The notes beneath the pieces are model-generated. The model ran no database searches. It was not told the origin of the DNA and was given only the letters and a program-made list of their open reading frames with translations. The translations under genes were made by a program, and so were the position numbers. This document shows, piece after piece, positions 42,848 through 50,677 of a DNA stretch of 64,000 nt (its first letter is position 1; every line of letters begins with the position of its first letter). Source of the stretch: Actinomadura hallensis (GTDB lineage: Bacteria; Actinomycetota; Actinomycetes; Streptosporangiales; Streptosporangiaceae); the NCBI RefSeq assembly GCF_006716765.1, contig NZ_VFPO01000001.1:5084001-5148000 (forward strand), given 5' to 3'.

Positions 42848-43743
42848 AGTTCGTTCTCTCCGCCGAGCAGCGGATGTTCGGCGAGACGCTCCGCAAGCTG
42901 CTGGCCGAGGGGGGCGCCGCGAAGGCCGCCCGCGCCTGGGCCTCCGGGGACACCGCGCCGGGGCGGGCGCTGTGGTCGGCGGCCGCCGAGGCGGGGGTGT
43001 TCGCGGTCGCGGTGCCGGAGGCGGACGGCGGCGCGGGCGTCCTGCCGGTGGAGCTCGCCGTCGCCGCCGAGGAGCTGGGGCGCGCCGCCGCGCCCGGCCC
43101 CTACGTCGAGACGCTCGCCGCCGCCGAGCTGCTGGGCGGCACGCCGTGGCCCGCCAGGATCGCGGAGGGGGACGCGGTCGTGTCGATGGCCGTCCCGCAT
43201 GCCCTGGACGCCGACGTCGCCGACCTCGTCATCGCGGCGGACGGCGCCGAGCGCGCGGCCGGGGAGCCGCTCGCGTCGCTCGACCCGGCCCGGCGGCTGT
43301 TCCGCGTCGAGGGCGGCGGCGGGTTCACCGACCTGGGGGCGCTGCTGTGCGCGGCGCAGCAGATCGGGCTCGGGCGGGCCCTGCTGGACGTGTCGGTGGA
43401 GTACGCGAAGACGCGGCACCAGTTCGGCCGCCCGATCGGCGAGTACCAGGCCGTGAAGCACCACCTGGCGAGCGCGATGGTCGAGCTGGAGTTCGCCCGG
43501 CCGCTGGTGTACGGGGCGGCGCTGTCGTACGGGACGCCGGACTTCGCCCGGGACGTGTCGGCGGCGAAGGCGGCCGCGTCCGAGGCGTCCTACGGGATGG
43601 CGAAGACCGCCCTCCAGGTGCACGGCGCGATCGGCTACACCGACGAGTACGACCCGTCGCTGTGGATCCGCAAGGCGCGGGCCCTGTACTCGGCGTGGGG
43701 CACGCCGTCCGAGCACAGGGCCCGGGTCATGTCCGCTCTTTGA
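42844..43743 (+). CDS. Acyl-CoA dehydrogenase (second subunit-like)
   Basis: A 299-residue short acyl-CoA dehydrogenase-like protein. It keeps GVFAVAVPEADGGAGVLPVE near 50, KTRHQFGRPIGEYQAVKHHL near 184-203 and VHGAIGYTDEYDPSLWIRKA near 260-280, but the middle beta-domain is much reduced. Short partners of this kind form heteromers with a full FadE. Start is GTG 42844 inside the previous stop. Its 3' end overlaps the convergent ligase gene by 17 bp. Confidence 0.9.
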   Translation: MKFVLSAEQRMFGETLRKLLAEGGAAKAARAWASGDTAPGRALWSAAAEAGVFAVAVPEADGGAGVLPVELAVAAEELGRAAAPGPYVETLAAAELLGGTPWPARIAEGDAVVSMAVPHALDADVADLVIAADGAERAAGEPLASLDPARRLFRVEGGGGFTDLGALLCAAQQIGLGRALLDVSVEYAKTRHQFGRPIGEYQAVKHHLASAMVELEFARPLVYGAALSYGTPDFARDVSAAKAAASEASYGMAKTALQVHGAIGYTDEYDPSLWIRKARALYSAWGTPSEHRARVMSAL

Positions 43744-45286
43744 GGGCGACGCGGCGGACCTTGCCGGACGCGGTCTTCGGGAGGTCGTCCACGAAGACGA
43801 CCTCCCGGGGCACCTTGAAGTTGGCGAGCAGCTCCCGGCAGTGCGCGATGAGCTCCTCGGCGGTGGCCTCGCGGCCGGGGCGCAGCCGGACGTAGGCGCG
43901 GCCCACCTCCCCCAGCCGCGCGTCGGGGACGCCCACGACGCCGGACTCGGCGACGGCGTCGTGCCGGGCCAGCACGTCCTCCACCTCGGCGGGATACACG
44001 TTGAAGCCGCCGACGACGAACATCTCCTTCGTCCGTCCGGTGATGGTGAGGTTGCCGCGCTCGTCGAGCCGTCCCCGGTCGCCGGTGTCGAGCCAGCCGT
44101 CGCGGACGGTCGCGGCCGTCGCCTCGGGGTCGTCCAGGTAGCCCGACATGACGTTGTAGCCGCGGACGAGCACCTCGCCGTCCGTGCCCGGCGGGACGCG
44201 CTCGCCCTTCTCGTCCACGATCGCGACCTCGACGTCCGCGATGGGCCGGCCGCAGGTGGTGGCGATGGTCTCGTCATCGTCGTCCACCGAGCACGCGGTC
44301 ACCGTGCCGGACGACTCGGTCAGCCCGTACGCGGTGACGACCTGCGGGAACAGCTCGGACCTGATCCGCCGCACCAGCGCGACGGGCACGTCCGCCGCGC
44401 CGGTCACGGCCAGCCGCAGCGACGACAGGTCGTGCTCGGCGCGGCCCGGGGCGTCCAGCAGGGACGTGTAGATCGTCGGCGGGCCGGGCAGCACGGTGAT
44501 CCGCTCCCGCTCGATGATGCGCAGCGTCTCCGGGACGTCGAACGTGCGCTGGAGCACCATCGTGGCGCGCTTGAGCACGCACGCGAGGACGCCCGCCTTG
44601 TAGCCGAAGGAGTGGAACATCGGGTTGACGATGAGGTACCGGTCACCGGCCCGGACGCCGGTCCGCCCCGTCCACGCCTGGTAGGTGCGGATGTTCTGCT
44701 CGTGGGTGCACATGACGCCCTTGGGGCGCCCGGTCGTCCCGGACGTGAACAGGATGTCGGCCACGTCGCCGGGCGCGACGGCCGCCGCCCTGGCGTCGGC
44801 CTCCTCCGGCACGGCGCGACCGGTGAACTCGCCCCAGGTGATGACTCCGGGGCGCGCGTCGCCGTTGAACGTGACGATCGACTGGAGATCCGGCAGGCCG
44901 GGAACCTCGCCCGACTCGTCCAGGCCGAGCATGCCGGGGTAGTCGGCGCCGAGGAACCCGTCCTCGACGAACAGCAGCTTCACCCGCGCCTTGGACAGCG
45001 GCCAGCGGGCCTCGTCGCCCTTGAACCGCGTGTTGAGCGGCACGAGCGTCGCCCCGGCGCCCATGGCGCCGAGCACGGTGACGATCCAGGACAGGCTGTT
45101 CGGCGCCCAGATCGCGATCCGGTCCCCCGGCGCGATCCCGGATCCGGCGAACGCGCCCGCCGCCTCGCGCACCCGCTCCCGCAGCTCCGCATAGGTCACG
45201 CGGACGTCGCCGTCCACGACCGCCTCCGCGTCCGGGGCCTCCTCGGCCGCCCGTGCCAGCACCCCCGGAATCGTCAGCTCGCTCAT
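43727..45286 (-). CDS. Acyl-CoA synthetase, FadD3-like
   Basis: A 519-residue ANL-superfamily acyl-CoA ligase. The AMP-binding P-loop is ILFTSGTTGRPKGVMCTH near 168-185, then VTAYGLTESSGTVT near 300, DGWLDTGDRG near 387 and the catalytic-Lys end LPKTASGKVRRVALK. Overall layout resembles mycobacterial FadD3, which activates the HIP fragment of cholesterol rings C and D. The neighbouring FadE pair and the sterol operon 7 kb away fit, but activity on HIP is inference. The ATG at 45286 gives the normal length. Confidence 0.87.
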   Translation of the reverse strand: MSELTIPGVLARAAEEAPDAEAVVDGDVRVTYAELRERVREAAGAFAGSGIAPGDRIAIWAPNSLSWIVTVLGAMGAGATLVPLNTRFKGDEARWPLSKARVKLLFVEDGFLGADYPGMLGLDESGEVPGLPDLQSIVTFNGDARPGVITWGEFTGRAVPEEADARAAAVAPGDVADILFTSGTTGRPKGVMCTHEQNIRTYQAWTGRTGVRAGDRYLIVNPMFHSFGYKAGVLACVLKRATMVLQRTFDVPETLRIIERERITVLPGPPTIYTSLLDAPGRAEHDLSSLRLAVTGAADVPVALVRRIRSELFPQVVTAYGLTESSGTVTACSVDDDDETIATTCGRPIADVEVAIVDEKGERVPPGTDGEVLVRGYNVMSGYLDDPEATAATVRDGWLDTGDRGRLDERGNLTITGRTKEMFVVGGFNVYPAEVEDVLARHDAVAESGVVGVPDARLGEVGRAYVRLRPGREATAEELIAHCRELLANFKVPREVVFVDDLPKTASGKVRRVALKERT

Positions 45287-45440
45287 GTCCTCATGGTGGG
45301 CGCGAAGGCGCCGTCGCGCGCGCGGCTTCCCGCTCAGCGGTACCGGCGGCCGTCGCCTGCAACGTGAGTTTTGTTCGTTTTCTGGTCGGGATGGGCATAT
45401 ATCAGGCACCTCAGGCCCACCCCCCCCGCACGAGGTGCCC

Positions 45441-47084
45441 ATGCGCTTCAGCCACCCCCTTCGACGAGCTGCGTCGGTGCCGCCGATCCTCGCCCTCCTC
45501 GGCTCCCTCCTCACCCCCGTCCCCGCCCAAGCCGCCGCTCCCGCCCGGACCACCGCTCCCGCCCGGACCGCCGCCTTGGACGCCGAGGTGCGCGGCTACA
45601 TCGACGCCCACACCCACCTGATGTCGTACGAGGCGTTCGGCGGACGCCTCATGTGCGGCAAGCCGTTCGACCCGCGCGGCGTCCGCGAGGCGCTGCGCGA
45701 CTGCCCCGACCACGCGGGGAACGGCGTGTTCGCCTGGTGGGAGAACTTCACCAGGCACGGCACGCCGTTCGGCACCCACGACCCGTCCGGCTGGCCGACG
45801 TTCGAGGACTGGCCCGCATGGGACTCGCGCACCCACCAGCAGGCGCACCACACCTGGCTGGAGCGGTCCTGGCGCGCGGGCCAGCGCGTCCTCGTGAACC
45901 ACCTCGTCGCCAACCGCCAGCTCTGCGAGATTTATCCGCTCAAGCGCAACACCTGCGACGAGATGGAGGTCATCCGCATCCAGGCGAAACGGATGCGCGA
46001 ACTGGAGGCGTACATCGACGGCCTCAGCGGCGGCCCCGGCAAGGGCTGGTTCCGCATCGTGCGCAGCTCCGCGGAGGCCCGCGAGGTGATCGAGAAGGGG
46101 CGGCTCGCCGTCGTCCTCGGCGTCGAGGCGTCCGAGCCGTTCGGATGCCGCATCATCGCGGGCGACCCCCAGTGCACACGCCAGGACATCGACCGCGGCC
46201 TGGACGAGATGAAGCGCCTCGGCGTCAGCTCCATGTTCGTCTGCCACAAGTTCGACAACGCCCTGTGCGGAGTCCGGTTCGACGGCGGCACCACGGGCGC
46301 GTTCGTCAACACGGGCAACTTCCTCGGCACCGGCCGCTTCTGGCAGGTCGAGAAGTGCACGGGCCAGGCGCGCGACCACACCATCACCCCGGCGGGCGGG
46401 CTGGGCGACTCCCTCAAGGACCTCCTGCGCCTCCTCGGCCAGGCGGGCGTCACGCTGCCGCTCTATCCGAGCCCTCCGCACTGCAACGTCCACGGGTTGT
46501 CCGACCTCGGCGAGCACATGGTGCGGGGCCTGATGGAACGCAACATGATCGTCGAAGTGGACCACATGAGCGCCAAGGCCGCCGACCGGACCCTCGCCCT
46601 CCTGGAGGCCGCGCGGTACCCGGGCGTCATCTCGTCCCACAGCTGGACGGACGAGACCTACCTGCCGCGCATCTACCGCCTCGGCGGCATGGTGGCGGGC
46701 TACGGCAACTCCGCGGACCGCTTCATCGCGGAGTGGCGGCGCAACAAGCGGCTGAGCGACCCCGGCCGGCCGTTCGGCTACGGGTACGGCCTGGACGCCA
46801 ACGGCATGGGCGCCCTCCCGGCCCCCCGCGCGAACAACACCCGGCCTCTCCGCTACCCGTTCACCTCCCCGGTGGACCCGTCGGTGACCCTCGACCGGCA
46901 GCGCACGGGTGTCCGCACCTGGGACCTCAACACCGACGGCGTGGCCAACTACGGCCTCGTCCCCGACTGGCTGGCCGACATCCACAACCTCGGCGGCCAG
47001 GAGATCACCACCGACCTGGCCCGGGGCGCCGAAACCTACCTGACCATGTGGCACCAGACCGAAAATCACCAGACGCCCCCGTAA
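45441..47084 (+). CDS. Secreted amidohydrolase-superfamily enzyme (membrane dipeptidase-like)
   Basis: A 547-residue protein with a signal peptide (about residues 1-32, hydrophobic VPPILALLGSLL, then AQAAA). The first metal-binding pair appears as YIDAHTHLMS near 53-62; later acidic and His blocks are LAVVLGVEASEPFGC near 225, MIVEVDHMSAKAADRTL near 370 and VISSHSWTDETYLPRIY near 394. The layout resembles amidohydrolase or M19 dipeptidase-like barrels, but the many cysteines and long inserts set it apart. The substrate is unknown. CGAGGTG lies just before the ATG. Confidence 0.72.
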   Translation: MRFSHPLRRAASVPPILALLGSLLTPVPAQAAAPARTTAPARTAALDAEVRGYIDAHTHLMSYEAFGGRLMCGKPFDPRGVREALRDCPDHAGNGVFAWWENFTRHGTPFGTHDPSGWPTFEDWPAWDSRTHQQAHHTWLERSWRAGQRVLVNHLVANRQLCEIYPLKRNTCDEMEVIRIQAKRMRELEAYIDGLSGGPGKGWFRIVRSSAEAREVIEKGRLAVVLGVEASEPFGCRIIAGDPQCTRQDIDRGLDEMKRLGVSSMFVCHKFDNALCGVRFDGGTTGAFVNTGNFLGTGRFWQVEKCTGQARDHTITPAGGLGDSLKDLLRLLGQAGVTLPLYPSPPHCNVHGLSDLGEHMVRGLMERNMIVEVDHMSAKAADRTLALLEAARYPGVISSHSWTDETYLPRIYRLGGMVAGYGNSADRFIAEWRRNKRLSDPGRPFGYGYGLDANGMGALPAPRANNTRPLRYPFTSPVDPSVTLDRQRTGVRTWDLNTDGVANYGLVPDWLADIHNLGGQEITTDLARGAETYLTMWHQTENHQTPP

Positions 47085-47106
47085 GGCCCGGGAGCGAGGA
47101 GGCCGG

Positions 47107-48012
47107 TCAGTCGAAGACCTCGTCCAAGGACGAAGCAGTCACCGCGTTGCGAGCCCAGACATGGATCTGCTCCAAGTCCTGGCACGAGGCGATGCGCTGA
47201 CGGAGATCATCGCCGACCTCGAAGCCGCGCGACTCCAGGACGACGAGCAGCAGCTCGATCTCTCCCTCGAGCTTGCCCTCGATCTTGCCCTCGGCCTTTC
47301 CCTCGATCTTGCCCTCGGCCTTGCCTTCGGCGATGTGTTTGAGGGCGAAGTCGCTCTGCCACTCGTAGACGCCTGCTTGCATGATCTCCTCCAGGCAGTG
47401 TCGTGCGGCTTCGGAGAGCTGTGACCGTACGTAGTCATGGTACAGCTCGCCCTTGTCACGGTCTGTGACTTCCAGGGCTTCGGCGAAGGCCGTCAGGACG
47501 GCCTTCCGGTCCGGGCCGTCCGCGTTGGCGACGGTGCTCAGAACCGCCAGTTCCGGGAGGGAACGGGCTTGGTCCACGTCGGTGACGGCCGGGACCTCGG
47601 TGAGGCTCAGGACCCAGGGACGCAGGATCCAGCCATGGTGTCCGCTCTCGATCGGCTGACGGCACCAGTCCGCCGTGGCCTTGTTCGGGCACAGCACCAG
47701 GAGCGTCACGGCGCATTCGCGGCGGGCGCGGAGCGTGGAGAGGTAGACGGGCCAGCTGTACCGCTTGCGGCGGTCGGGCCTGAGCTGGATCTCCACGACG
47801 ATCGCGAGGTCCGGTCGTTCGGGGTCGCCCAGCAGGACGGTCGAGTCGCAGCGGTACTCCGTTGGATTGCAGTCGGTGAGCGCCTCCGAGCCGAGTGAGA
47901 TCTGTTCGTATTCGGGGGGTTTGATTCCGGAAACCGCCTGGAGGAGTTCCGGGGCCAGCGCAGGCTGGTTGCGGAACAGGTCCAGCGGCACCTCGTGGGG
48001 GGCAGATGGCAC
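47107..48012 (-). CDS. Rpn/PD-(D/E)XK-like protein with EGK repeats
   Basis: A 301-residue protein. The N-terminal half has a nuclease-like core: TVLLGDPERPDLAIVVEIQL (Asp and E-x-Q near 65-78) followed by RYSWPVYLSTLRARR. Between about 228 and 255 lies a tandem charged repeat (AEGK, IEGK, AEGK, IEGK, LEGE), encoded by near-identical 18-bp units around 47255-47340. This plan is common in transposase-like Rpn/YhgA proteins and in many actinomycete hypotheticals. Function is unknown; DNA cleavage is possible from the core motif. Confidence 0.65.
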   Translation of the reverse strand: MPSAPHEVPLDLFRNQPALAPELLQAVSGIKPPEYEQISLGSEALTDCNPTEYRCDSTVLLGDPERPDLAIVVEIQLRPDRRKRYSWPVYLSTLRARRECAVTLLVLCPNKATADWCRQPIESGHHGWILRPWVLSLTEVPAVTDVDQARSLPELAVLSTVANADGPDRKAVLTAFAEALEVTDRDKGELYHDYVRSQLSEAARHCLEEIMQAGVYEWQSDFALKHIAEGKAEGKIEGKAEGKIEGKLEGEIELLLVVLESRGFEVGDDLRQRIASCQDLEQIHVWARNAVTASSLDEVFD

Positions 48013-48089
48013 AGGCGAACACTAACGGTGCTCTGACTATCACGCATGGTGAAAGTCGGTACGTGGGGCAAAGACGGAGATGCCGCGCC

Positions 48090-48881
48090 TCAGGCGAGGT
48101 GGAGGACTTTCGTGGCGTCTGTCCAGAGTCGGGTCGCCAGGGCGGTGTTGCGGGCTGCGGGTTTCAGGGGGCGTTGTTTCAGGCCGTTGAAGTAGCGGCC
48201 GGTGCCTTCGGCCGTCAGGAGGTCGACGACCGGGGCCGCGCCCGCCTCGGCGGATTTCAGGGTGCGTTTCACCGTTCGCAGGAGGAAGCCCTGGAAGCCG
48301 CCTCGTTCGCCCAGGCCGGTCCGCAGGACGCCGGGGTGGACGGCGTCGATGGTGACGCCTGCGTCCCTCCAGCGTTCGGCGAAGAGGGGGACCATCATCA
48401 GGTTGGCGAGCTTGGTGTTCGCATAGGTCCTGGTGGGGCTGAAGTCGTCGCCGGCCGGGGTGCGCTCCGGGTCGACCCTGCCGATGACGTAGAGGCCCGC
48501 GCTGACCTGGACGACGCGGCCGAGCCGGTCCTCCAGGAGGTGGTTCAGGAGGAACGGCGCGAGGTGGTTGGTGAAGAACGACTGCTCGAACCCGTCCTCG
48601 TTCAGGACGCGGCGGCTCGGCCAGAGGGCCGCGTTGTGGACGAGCACGTCGATCCGCGGGACGGCGGCGGCGATGTCGCGGGCGGCGGCGCGGGCCGTCC
48701 GGGCGGACGACAGGTCGCCGGCGACGAACCGGGCGCCGATCTCGCGGGCGGCGGCCGCCCCCGCGTCCGGCCGCCGCGCCACGATCGTCACGCGATGGCC
48801 GCGGCGGGCCGCCTCCCCGGCGACGGCCCGCCCGACCCCGCGGTTCCCGCCCGTCACGACCACGTTCAGCGACTCGTTCAC
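48090..48881 (-). CDS. Short-chain dehydrogenase/reductase
   Basis: A 263-residue SDR. The cofactor loop is VVVTGGNRGVGRAVAGEA (8-25), VLVHNAALW holds the NAG-like motif near 79-87, and the catalytic Tyr and Lys appear in TRTYANTKLANLM near 150. It resembles the retinol-dehydrogenase-like/WWOX-type SDRs of actinomycetes. It begins 21 nt after the DoxX-like gene and is probably cotranscribed from the promoter near 49410. Substrate unknown. Confidence 0.88.
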   Translation of the reverse strand: MNESLNVVVTGGNRGVGRAVAGEAARRGHRVTIVARRPDAGAAAAREIGARFVAGDLSSARTARAAARDIAAAVPRIDVLVHNAALWPSRRVLNEDGFEQSFFTNHLAPFLLNHLLEDRLGRVVQVSAGLYVIGRVDPERTPAGDDFSPTRTYANTKLANLMMVPLFAERWRDAGVTIDAVHPGVLRTGLGERGGFQGFLLRTVKRTLKSAEAGAAPVVDLLTAEGTGRYFNGLKQRPLKPAARNTALATRLWTDATKVLHLA

Positions 48882-48902
48882 GGGACGTGACAGTAGTGGG
48901 TT

Positions 48903-49379
48903 CTAGAAGCTCTCTCTAGAGAGTGCCTTCTCGGGCTTGCGGGCGTAGTGCGCGACCACGGCGAGTGTGGCCGCCAGGAACACCACCTGCATCGCGGTCC
49001 TGGGGAGCAGGCGGTCGTCCCACGGGATGTCGGTCCCGTTGAGGGCCAGGTGCACGTTCGCCGGGAACATCCCGACGAGCATCAGGCTCAGCCCTCCCGC
49101 GGCCCACGGCGCGGTCCGGTCCGAGAGGAGGGCCGCCGCGCCGGCGAGCTCCAGCACGCCCGTCACGGTGACCAGGAGCGCCGGTGCGGGCAGCGCGGGC
49201 GGGACCATCTCGATCAGGTCCTGCCGCTTGCCGACGAAGTGCGCGATCCCCGTCACGGTGAACATCAGGGCGAGCCCGGCGCGCAGCGGCACCGGCCACG
49301 GCCGCAGCCGGCGGACGCCCAGGCGGCCCGCCGCCAGCGTGCCCAGCGTGCCCGCGATCAGAAACAACAGTGGCGCCAT
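48903..49379 (-). CDS. DoxX-like membrane protein
   Basis: A 158-residue protein with four hydrophobic segments (LLFLIAGTLGTLAAG; AGLALMFTVTGIAHFVG; LLVTVTGVLELAGAAALL; MQVVFLAATLAVVAHYA), the DoxX-family plan including the GIAHF and ELAGA words. DoxX proteins sit in the membrane and are linked to thiol or redox homeostasis. The ATG at 49379 is used; an upstream in-frame ATG would lie before the predicted -10. It leads an operon with the SDR gene. Confidence 0.85.
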   Translation of the reverse strand: MAPLLFLIAGTLGTLAAGRLGVRRLRPWPVPLRAGLALMFTVTGIAHFVGKRQDLIEMVPPALPAPALLVTVTGVLELAGAAALLSDRTAPWAAGGLSLMLVGMFPANVHLALNGTDIPWDDRLLPRTAMQVVFLAATLAVVAHYARKPEKALSRESF

Positions 49380-49390
49380 GTCGGATACCC

Positions 49391-49447
49391 CCAATGACTT
49401 GTCACTGTCAAGATACGCACGACCCGGCATCTTGTCAATGACTAGAT
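49391..49447 (-). promoter_or_regulatory. DoxX-SDR promoter with repeated operator-like words
   Basis: On the minus strand TTGACA (49438-49433) is followed after exactly 17 nt by TATCTT (49415-49410). The -35 lies in a near-palindrome (49429-49447) and the -10 in a second one (about 49397-49412); both contain CTTGTCA/TGACAAG. This looks like a promoter closed by a dimeric repressor of MarR or HxlR type, but no such gene is adjacent. Confidence 0.6.
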
Positions 49448-49548
49448 TGCGCGGCGAAGTGCCGGGGGCCTGTACGCGATTCCCCGGATACTTTCGGCGT
49501 TCGACCGACTACAGACTGTGACCGTTCCATCGGTCACAGGGAGGGATC

Positions 49549-49782
49549 ATGAAGATCAGGAAAGCGGCCGTCGCCGCCGTCGTCGCCGGTTCCGCGCTGA
49601 CGGTCGGCGCGACCGCCGCCCCGGCGCTCGCGGCGACGTGGCACAACACCGGCCAGACGTTCTACTGGTACTCCAGCTGCGCCGCGGCGGGCCAGGCCGG
49701 CGTGAACTCCGGCTGGGAGGCGTACGACTGCAAGGGCAGCTCGGCGCCGTGGGCCACCTACGAGCTGTGGGGCCTGTACTGA
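49549..49782 (+). CDS. Small secreted protein
   Basis: A 77-residue protein with a clear signal peptide (MKIRKAAVAAVVAGSALTVG, cleavage after ALA-A near residue 29), leaving about 48 residues that are rich in Trp, Tyr and Gly and contain two cysteines (YWYSSCAAAGQAG; AYDCKGSSAPWA) able to form one disulfide. AGGGAGG precedes the ATG. No family recognised. It could be a small extracellular or surface peptide. Confidence 0.75.
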   Translation: MKIRKAAVAAVVAGSALTVGATAAPALAATWHNTGQTFYWYSSCAAAGQAGVNSGWEAYDCKGSSAPWATYELWGLY

Positions 49783-49888
49783 CCGTGCACCCGCCGGTGT
49801 GACGCCGCAGCGTCGCGTGGGCGCCCGCCCCTCACCCTGAGAGGACGCCGCCGGCCGTCGCCGAACCGGCGGCCGGCGGCGTCGGGCG

Positions 49889-50569
49889 TCAGGGGCGGGA
49901 AGCGCGGGCGTGCCGCACGCCCGGGCGGTCGAGGTGCTCGCGCTCCAGCGCCTCGCTGTGCTCGACGAGGGCGGCATAGTCCGCGGCCGCGCCCCGCAGG
50001 AGCACCTCGATGGCGCGTTCGGCCTCGTCGTCGGCGAGGTGCGCGCGGCCGAACATCGCCCGGTAGTGGACCAGCGAGCCGACCATGTCGAGCAGCAGCT
50101 CCCGGTCGACGCCGGCCCGGAGGTCGCCCCGGGCGATGGCGCGGTCCAGCGTGCGGCCGACGGCCTGGCGGGCGGGTTCGACGATGGTCCGCAGGTAGCG
50201 GCCGCGCAGCTCGGGGTCGGGCGCGCACTCGGCGTAGAGCGCGCTGAGGACCTCGGGGCGGATGGTCCGGTACGCGGCGACGAAGACGTTGAAGCTCTCG
50301 CCTATGTCGCACAGCGTGCACCCGGTGTCCGGCGGCTCGGGGACGTCCAGGCGGTCGGCGATCGCCGCCAGCAGGAGGTGCGCGCGGCCGGGCCAGCGGC
50401 GGTAGATCGCCGGGCGGGAGGTGCCGGCGCGGCGCGCGACGGCCTCCAGGGAGACGCCCGCGTAGCCCGCCTCCTCCTGGATCTCCAGGGTCGCGGCGAT
50501 CACGGCGCGGTCGATGTGCCGGTCGCGCGGGCGGCCGGCCTTCGGCGCTGGGCGTGGCGACTCCGGCAT
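49889..50569 (-). CDS. TetR-family repressor of the adjacent MFS pump
   Basis: A 226-residue TetR-family regulator. HTH at about residues 25-65 (LEIQEEAGYAGVSLEAVARR; AGTSRPAIYRRWPGRAHLLL). The C-terminal domain contains a paired Cys (CTLCD near 85-88), so redox sensing is conceivable. It is divergent from an MFS exporter with two palindromes in the gap, the classical arrangement of a drug-sensing repressor and its pump. Confidence 0.9.
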   Translation of the reverse strand: MPESPRPAPKAGRPRDRHIDRAVIAATLEIQEEAGYAGVSLEAVARRAGTSRPAIYRRWPGRAHLLLAAIADRLDVPEPPDTGCTLCDIGESFNVFVAAYRTIRPEVLSALYAECAPDPELRGRYLRTIVEPARQAVGRTLDRAIARGDLRAGVDRELLLDMVGSLVHYRAMFGRAHLADDEAERAIEVLLRGAAADYAALVEHSEALEREHLDRPGVRHARASRP

Positions 50570-50589
50570 GGGCTCCAGGCTAATGGACG

Positions 50590-50641
50590 GTTCCGTCGCG
50601 GAACGTAATCCTTGCGAGCTTCGGGGGTCCTATGATTACGT
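50590..50641. promoter_or_regulatory. Two inverted repeats between tetR and MFS genes
   Basis: GTTCCG-TCG-CGGAAC is a perfect palindrome at 50590-50604. ACGTAATC (50603-50610) is inverted as GATTACGT (50634-50641), with a 23-nt spacer. Both are good candidates for TetR operators controlling the two divergent genes. Confidence 0.6.
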
Positions 50642-50677
50642 GACGACACGAAACGATATCTCACAGAGGAGTCGCAC

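Noticed and set aside
47255..47340. Tandem 18-bp repeats considered as a CRISPR-like array
   Set aside because: They have no spacers and encode the in-frame EGK repeats of the Rpn-like protein.
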